Source of the DNA: Euglena gracilis
Taxonomy: Eukaryota > Euglenida > Euglenophyceae > Euglenales
Assembly (NCBI GenBank): GCA_039621445.1
Contig: CP154955.1
Span: forward strand, 9,226,241 to 9,290,240
DNA: 64,000 nt
Direction: 5' to 3'
In this document: in pieces, positions 57,241 through 64,000 of the stretch
How positions within the stretch are numbered: position 1 is the first letter of the stretch
How the letters are laid out: every line of letters starts with the position of its first letter
Notes under the pieces: generated by a model
The model's input: only the letters and a program-made list of their open reading frames with translations
Told to the model about the DNA's origin: nothing
The model's database searches: none
Made by a program: the position numbers and the translations under genes

Positions 57241-58252
57241 CTACCCAGTCCCCAATAAGCCCCCCCCCAGATAAGCCCCCCCCCCCAATAAGCCCCCCCC
57301 AATAAGCCCCCCCCCCCGATGAGCCCACCCCACATAGGGCCGGAGCATGGTTGTGGTTATCAACCGGGCGGGGGAGGGGGGTGCTATAGGGTGCCTGCCC
57401 CTAGCAGGCACACCCCCCCCCGGGGGGGGGGATAGGGGTCCGGGCCGGACCCAGAAAATTTTCATTGAAAATGGCCGTTTCCGGGTCCCCGGCGCCTTCG
57501 GCGCCGGGGTCGGAGGGGGGTGCCTGCTAGGGGCAGGCACCCCCCAAAACCCTACCCCCCGGGGGGGGGGGGGGGCGGATCGGGTGCTATGGGGTGCCTG
57601 CCCCTAGCACCCACCCCCCCCCGTGGGGTAGGCACCCGACTAAGCACAAGCCTGGGCCGCAGAGCCAGTGATTTGAGACAGATCAATGCGCTCCCGGATG
57701 GTGCACCAACCCCAGCCCCAACCAGCAAACGCCGGAGCGGCAGGTTGGCCCCGGGGAAGGCGACCCCCGCCAGGACGTGGGCAATGTGGCGCTGCTTCCG
57801 CCGGAGGGTCGGCCCCCGTCAGGGCGGCGCGGGACACGACAGGGAGGGCGACTCCCCCCGCCAACCCCCGTTACCAGAACAGCGCACGTTCCTCGGGGCA
57901 TGCTGTTTGGAGCACCCAGGGGGGGGGGGGCTCCAACCCACCCACCCACCCTGGGGGGCCAGATTTGGGTCCTAGAACTTTTTTAGGAAACTGGGCCAAA
58001 AAAGAACCCCCATGCCTAACCCCCCGCCGCTACCGGGGGTGTCAGGCCTTCCCCCCTGACTAAAGTGGAGCATGTGCCTGGCGGGCCTTGGAGGCCAGCG
58101 CAGTAAACAAGGTAAGCCCTGCCAGGCTCCGACCACCTCCTCGTACACATACAAAAAAAGGCCAGAGGTGAAAAACAGCGCCAGGCACAAGAAGGGATAA
58201 AAGGCACCAAAAAAAGCCGCAGTGCGCACGGGGGGGGGGGGCGAGCCAGGAC

Positions 58253-61200
58253 CCCTCCCAGGTCCCCCAGGATCTCGTACAGCCCTGGCCCCGGCAGGTC
58301 CTCGAAGTAGTCGTCCGCCGGCGGCTCTTCGTCGTTGCCCACCGAGGCGCACCAGAAGAGGGTGTTGGTCTGCGCGCGAAAGGGAAACCCACATGACCGG
58401 TCGAAACCATTGTGCTCCGGATCAGCCCTTCAAAACCGTGCTCGCAGCCCACCCGCTCAGATGAGGGGGCAGGCGCCTTGGGAAGGGGAGGGGTCCGCCC
58501 AAGCCCACCCAGCCCAGCATGGGAGCCACCCCCCAGGGGGACATCCAGGGGAAGGTCAGTGGGCATTTGGGCCAGGCCAAAAACCAGCCCGCCTACTGTC
58601 TTGGAAAACCCACCCACCCCCCCCCCCTTAGTTGCACTAAGGCTTCTTGTCTGTTTATGGCCAGCGCTAACTAACTAACTAACTACCGGGGGGGGGGGGG
58701 AATTGAAGCTAGATAAAATTAGACCCGACAAAATTGGAAGCCGAAAAATTGGTGCCAAACCTGAAAACGGCCCGGAAAAAATTGGCAGGTTTTGTTTGCA
58801 AGATGACTGGAAAAGGGGTGATTTTCAAAATTTTGAGGCAGGATTTTCAAAAAAGGCCCGGAAAAATTTGGCAGGATTTCTGTACGCCAATTTTTTCCCA
58901 ATCAATTTTTTCGGCATCCAATTTCCCCCCCCCCCCCGGTAACTTCGCTTCTGGCCCTGTTTGTGTGGTGAGTGGCCAGGGACCACAACCCTCACCCCCC
59001 CCCGGGGTCCACCCACCCAAGCCCCAAAGCCACCCAAAATTGCCCAAAACCTCTGACCATCCCGGCCTCCCCCCCCCCCCCCCCCCCAGTGGGGCTGACC
59101 CAAAGCGCACCCCGCCATCCGCCGGGGCGAGGGGGTCCCGTGACCCAAACCCACACACCCACTCCCAAAAATCCACGACCCATCTCAAGGGGTTGAGGTC
59201 GCGCAGAGGTTAAGTAAACATGTGGTCACAAAACATGCCCACTGGAAACAAACCTCAACCCCCGATTTTCCCATCATTTTTCGGCCTTTTATCGTTTCTG
59301 ATAAACTTCTGGTATTTTGCGTCGGAGATATGTCGGATGGCGCCGGCGAAAAGTGTAAGCCCCAAAATCGGTGCCTGCGGAAAACAGGAGAGGTCACAGC
59401 CATGCCTCATGGCATCCTCGGGATTCCCATTGAGCCCGGCCCAGGGTTTTCTTTAAGATCAGGAGGGAGGGGAATCCCCACCCACCCACACACCCACCCA
59501 CCCAGGGAGTTTCCCCTAGCGGGGCCACTGTTTGTTTGTCAATTTTTGTGTCTAAAAATATTTTTTTTCTCACCAAAAAAAAAAGACCCCAAAAAAGGCA
59601 AAACCCACAGCGGGGTACCCACAACACCCTTGGGGTACCCCCAAGGGGGGGAGAGGGTCTGGCAGACCCATCCCCTCCCCCCCCCCAGGGGGTTCAACCT
59701 TAAATTCATCCCTGGCCCGTCCAGCAGCCGAGAACCCCACTGGCCACTGGGGTTGAAACTCATTACAATAACATCTGTGTCCAATCAGAACTGAGATTGG
59801 AGACAGACTCTCTTCCTCTGGTCACATGGACACAGTCATTGTAAGTTCACGGGTGAAGTCCGCTAGAGCAGACGGTTCAAGGCGCGCAGTACACCTCTCA
59901 AAGCATCACAAACACAGGCAACACCCTCGTGAGCACATACTGCCCCTATGCACGCACACACAAGGATGCTCACAATTGTGCTCACCCACCCACCCACCCA
60001 CCCACCCACATACCCACACGCACACACACGCGCGCACACGCACGCACACACACAAATGCACACTGCACATGAACGCGCCCGCGCCCGCGCCTGCACACAC
60101 GCACAAACACAGACCTTGCTGTTGCCATTGCCCCCACCGTTGCCGAAGTCGAATGCATTCTGGGGCCCCTTGTCCGGCAGGGTCAACACTTTCTCCCATG
60201 CATCGAGGTTGGAGGCCAGCAGAGGGTTAGTCATCACTTCGGCACAGGAGGGAGAAACTTGGAAAATACCCACAACACGAACCTCCTGTGTCGTGAAGCG
60301 AGAGGAAGGAGAAATTGGAAAATAGGTAACAGGGGTTCCTCCCTCTCAAACATTTGACAATGAGGGGTTGGTCATCGTGATTGATCACCAGCCTGAGGGG
60401 ATCACTTTCTGCTTTCAAGAACCCAGTCGGTCACCCAATGGCCGGGTATTAAGTGGGGGGGGAGGGGCGTGGGAGGGGGGTGGTCCTGGACCCCCTCCCT
60501 CCCCTCCCGGGAGGGGGGGTCCCGGACCCCCCTGGGTAAAACAACCGCTATGAAGTGCCTGAAAAAATTGAGGGGTTTCAAAAAGTACCCAAAATTGCAT
60601 TTTCAGGCGGTTCTTTCTTCAAATTGACGAAAACAAATGATAAAAACATAAGTTTGCTGGTGCAAAGCGCCGGGAAAGAAAAATTCTGGTTCAATGGGAG
60701 GGTCCCGGACCCCCCTCGGTCCTGACGGGGGGGGGGGGTCGGACGCCCCTCCCCTCCCCCTGTACAAAAACAACGCTCACTTAATACCCTGCCTAGGGGG
60801 GGGGGGGTGTTGCAGACATACACCAAGCAACGGTATGATCAGTATGCAAAATGAACTTAATGCCCAGCACCCAAGTGCGGTGAAAGATGTCCACCGATGG
60901 GGTTGACTACCCCACCCGGCCTTCCCGTGCAGCCCTGGAGGAGGCTGATCCCCCACCCACCATGACACACTGCGCAATGAAAAAGGCAGCAAAGGAAAAC
61001 TTTGACCAAAAAAGTAGCACCACTGGAAGGGGGAGGTTGAACCCCCACCACCCAGTTTTCCGGAAATATGATACCGTTCAGCCCTTGCCCTCCGTGCAGC
61101 ACACTTTCACAATACGAACAACAGTGGCACAATCCCTGGCTGGCGGCTGAACTCCAGCTGTCCTTGTCCAGGAAGGCATGGGACGCGTAGTTGAACGTGA

Positions 61201-63762
61201 TGAAGCCGCTGCCATGGCAGAACTGGTCCCCCGCAGGGGTCGAAATGGGGCCGGTTTTGGACCGTGAGGTGTCTTCCTTTTTGGGGGGGGGGTTGTGCGT
61301 ACGGCACTGTATGGCAAACAAGGCTGCGCCGCTCCGGAGCGACGGCCAAAAAAACAAAGGGAAAAACAATGAAACCAAATATCCCTTGATCGAAAGGGTG
61401 GACTTGAAATGGGTCAGAATGCTTCAAACACACATAGAATTTGGTTGAATCCATAAAACATATAGAAAATCACCAAGTGGTAGATTTTCATCAATTTTCT
61501 TGCTGAAACAGAATGATTATTATTACCTCCTAAATGTTACCCGTCACAATTTCGCGATGAAATATGGAGGAGTGATTGTTTACAAAGTGTGCAGTATTTA
61601 GTGCGCTCCAAATGCAGAAGGTTTACAATTTTGGCAGTCTTTAACAAACTACTGGACCCCTTCTGTCCACCCCAGGGACAGAGTTTAGGAAGTGGGTACT
61701 TTGAAAATTCATTGTCAGGGTTAGGGTTAGGGTTCCAGAATAGGGTGAGGGTTAGGATTAAGGGCGTTAGACCTCAAACCTCGACCTAAAAATAGGCAAT
61801 ATTTTGGCCGGATTTTGGGCCCAATTTCGGCCTAACTTTTAAACATTGGCCTCACCCTAACCCTTTCCAAACGGCAAGCAGAACGCTAACCATATTCCTA
61901 AAAATAACAAAATACAAAATACACCCAGAAATGCTGTCGGGCCCCTCGTCAGGCAGCGTTCAAGGAAATTGACCCCACCCCCACGTTTAACAAGCCCTCC
62001 CCAGGGGGCCAGTAGTTAACGGCTGCCAAAAAATAATAATAACAATATTGATTGTCCCTGGAAGAAGCACCCCTCCTCCTGGTTTTGGTCCATAGATTCA
62101 CTTATTGCCCCCCCCCTTGAAGCACTTTTCACCAAACCTACCTTTTTCGAAAACCCACCCAAACACACAACCCCCAGGGGGTCAACCACCCACCCACCCA
62201 CCCACGCCAGGGGTCAAACAGGTTTCAAATGAATCCATATTTGGGTCCAACATCTCGGAACGGGGAGACCCACCCCACTTGGGGGCTTCTTCTTCCCTCG
62301 CCCCCCTGGTCCCCCGCACAGGACTGATCGAATGCCTTCAGAGAGACGGCCAGCCAGTCGGGGGAGAGGAGGTACTTGGTGGCCCCCGTCAGCGGCAGCA
62401 CCTGGGGGGGGGGCAGGACTGTACGAGAAGTCGGGGGGGGGGGGGTTGGACCCCCACCCGAGAGGTGTCGACCCCCCCCCCCCCACCCCCCTGGCTGTTT
62501 GGCCGATTCCAGTTCTGCCCTGGGGGGGGGGGGGGAAGGGGGGACTCATAATGGTCATCCACGCACGAAATAGCCGAAGTGTCCTTCGCATGCCTTTTGT
62601 GTTCCGTTTCCTTCTGGGTTCGCCGACCTTGCTGGAGAACTACCGTGTGTACACCGTGATTGCAGCTAGGTCATCATAATTTGCAAATGACAATAACTTA
62701 ACTTGAATCGACTGTGAGTATTTCAGTTTTGACAACGTTGGACAACGATGAACATGACAAAAACATGCCCAAGGCTTCTGTGACGAATTGCAAATACCAT
62801 CCCTGTAGGGAGCCCCATGTAACTGAGAAACATCACAACACACAAATAAAAATAATCATTGTGGGAAACTGATAGATAACTGGGCTTGCATCTGCAGAGT
62901 ATCAACTCAGCTTTGCTGGAATATCTATCGTTTCGAAAGAAACTCTCCATTCAGGCAACCTGGAGAAGGGACCACAACAGTTGCATCCTGGTGCTACGTT
63001 CCTCGTCGCAAAGAATTCCTAAACCCTGAAACCCACCAAGTGCAAGTCACAAACCTGGCACTTGGGCAGGATCTCGCTCTTAAAGGTTAAAGTCTCTAAA
63101 TATGCTCTGGTTTGGGACATTTGGGACACACCCCCACATCCCTGCATCCGCGAGCCAAATCCCACACCCCACAAAGTGGCACAAAGTGGTCAAAAAATCG
63201 TCAAAATGAAGCAAAAAATTTACCAAAAATGGGCAAAAATGACCAAAAAAAATGTCAAAAAAATGGCTTAAAATGGCAGAAAAAAAAATGGCCCAAAGCA
63301 GGAGAAAGTGGTCCAAAATGATCCAATGGAGCCAAAATTGGAACCATGGAGCCAAAAATGGTCAAGATGGTCAAAAATGTGTGAGAAATGGTCAGCAATG
63401 GGACAAAGGGGGCCAAAAGGGGCCAAAAACTAAATACAAGGCAAAAAAAAATGGCCAAAAGTGGCGAAAGTGGCAAAGGGGACACAAATTTGTGATTTGG
63501 GACACAAATGGACAAAAAAAATGACTAGAGAAGATGAGCTGCCTAAGCCGCAGCCTGATGGTGCTGCCCTGGAATACCTGCTTGTACGGCAGGCTTCCCC
63601 CAGGGTCCATGGTCCACTGACTGCGGAGGGGTGGATACGTGGATGCCATGGACAAAGTATGTCTGCGGGCCGAAGAACGTCTGGAACTCGAAGAGCATGT
63701 CATGGACGATGCCCGCCATGTCGTGCTCGTACTCTGGTGGGAACACGCCCCCCGACCCGTAC
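58253..63762 (-). CDS. GH81 endo-1,3-beta-glucanase, partial (5' exons beyond right edge)
   Basis: Family GH81 enzymes cleave internal beta-1,3-glucan bonds (laminarin, callose, storage or wall glucan). Exons: 63639-63762 (GIVHDMLFEFQTFFGPQTYF then VHGIH), 62325-62401 (VLPLTGATKYLLSPDWLA), 61153-61208 (GFITFNYASHAFLDKDSW), 60115-60236 (NLDAWEKVLTLPDKGPQNAF then DFGNGGGNGNSK), 58253-58369 (TNTLFWCASVGNDEEPPADD). The junctions rebuild family blocks: VHGI-x-LP near the catalytic cleft, the GW-like G..Y.N.A..D motif, and the D-x-GNS/TN-LYW end block, here with a short Gly/Asn insertion and F for Y. All four junctions are GT-AG and in phase. The N-terminal beta-sandwich is outside the window. The end after 58253 is uncertain. 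No signal peptide can be assessed. Confidence 0.87.
58620..58990 (-). repeat. Dispersed repeat, inverted copy split by about 265 bp
   Basis: 58625-58668 (TTAGTTGCACTAAGGCTTCT, CTGTTTATGGCCAGCGC) and 58940-58990 (AACTTCGCTTCTGGCCC, GTGGTGAGTGGCCAGGGACC) are the two parts of the repeat in reverse orientation. Between them are CTAACTAACTAACTAAC, a poly-G run and A-rich sequence. Confidence 0.55.
63175..63515 (+). repeat. Degenerate AAAATGGCC minisatellite, second array
   Basis: Same unit family as at 54300-54715, located in the first visible intron of the GH81 gene. Confidence 0.55.
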
Positions 63763-63917
63763 CTGGCAGAGAGTGCAGGCGGAGTGTAAGCAGTCTGAAA
63801 GTTCACAAAACGTGGACGCTCTCACGCTAAATGATGCCTCGGCGGAGCACATTAAATACATCCTTTCAAAGATGCAGGCAAACAACCAACCGCATGGATG
63901 GGGTGCAGGTGAACGTG

Positions 63918-64000
63918 AGGTTCCTAGCGAATTGTGGCCCTTTTGGCAGAGGTTCCTGCGGTTGGCCAAGGTTCCCTCCACCAACTTCAACAGCACGTCA
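63918..64000 (-). CDS. Possible further GH81 exon at the right edge
   Basis: The minus strand is open as DVLLKLVEGTLANRRNL at the very end of the window, immediately upstream of the first identified GH81 exon. Composition is exon-like, but the splice context is cut by the edge. Confidence 0.25.

Noticed and set aside
57640-57864. HIAHVLAGVAFPGANLPLRR as a GH81 exon
   Set aside because: Looks coding but I could not find a convincing acceptor and donor in a matching phase.
61700-61880. AGGGTT-rich stretch as a gene or telomere
   Set aside because: Short degenerate GGGTTA words with no ORF; ordinary intron repeat.

Overview
The window is eukaryotic nuclear DNA. Short GC-rich exons (50-390 bp) carry clear protein signal and are separated by introns of 0.1-7 kb, mostly GT-AG with matching phases. 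The introns are packed with microsatellites, poly-G/poly-C runs and small inverted-repeat elements. There is no bacterial-style operon and I saw no rRNA, tRNA or CRISPR array. A beta-1,3-glucanase of family GH81, a membrane-anchored PC-esterase, a possible cilium-associated protein and telomere-like TTAGGG/CCCTAA strings suggest a flagellate protist or alga with a repeat-rich genome. I cannot name the lineage.

Layout. 1.6-9.6 kb (minus): exons for the N-terminal half of a major facilitator (sugar/metabolite:H+ type) transporter. 11.7-20.8 kb (minus): exons for the C-terminal half of the same kind of transporter, ending in a stop. The C half lies upstream of the N half in transcription order, and the two are complementary with no duplicated exon. 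21.3-24.8 kb (plus): an unrecognised six-exon gene with a large acidic/lysine-rich last exon, surrounded by copies of a GCGCAATTGCGC palindrome. 26.7-34.8 kb (minus): a seven-exon PC-esterase/SGNH acyl-esterase with an N-terminal membrane anchor. 38.0-43.0 kb (minus): an unrecognised seven-exon gene. 43.8-55.1 kb (minus): a six-exon gene resembling CFAP119/CCDC189-type axonemal proteins, whose 7-kb second intron holds a truncated LINE (48.9-52.1 kb). 57.1-63.8 kb (minus): a GH81 endo-1,3-beta-glucanase whose 5' exons lie beyond the right edge.

Mobile and repeat content is heavy: a 945-bp hAT-like element with terminal inverted repeats and a 7-bp target duplication; a family of about 280-bp foldback elements with nested hairpins and telomere-like cores, sitting in TA-rich microsatellites; two G/C-rich foldback families; a (ACTC)n array of about 1.2 kb grown inside a dispersed repeat; and long (GT)n, (GGGT)n, (GAT)n and (GCT)n arrays.

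The genes do not form an obvious pathway. A glucanase, an acyl-esterase of cell-surface glycans and a solute transporter all fit polysaccharide handling at the cell surface, but that grouping is inference. Exon coordinates were read by eye from splice signals, phase continuity and family motifs. Ends marked as alternatives are uncertain.
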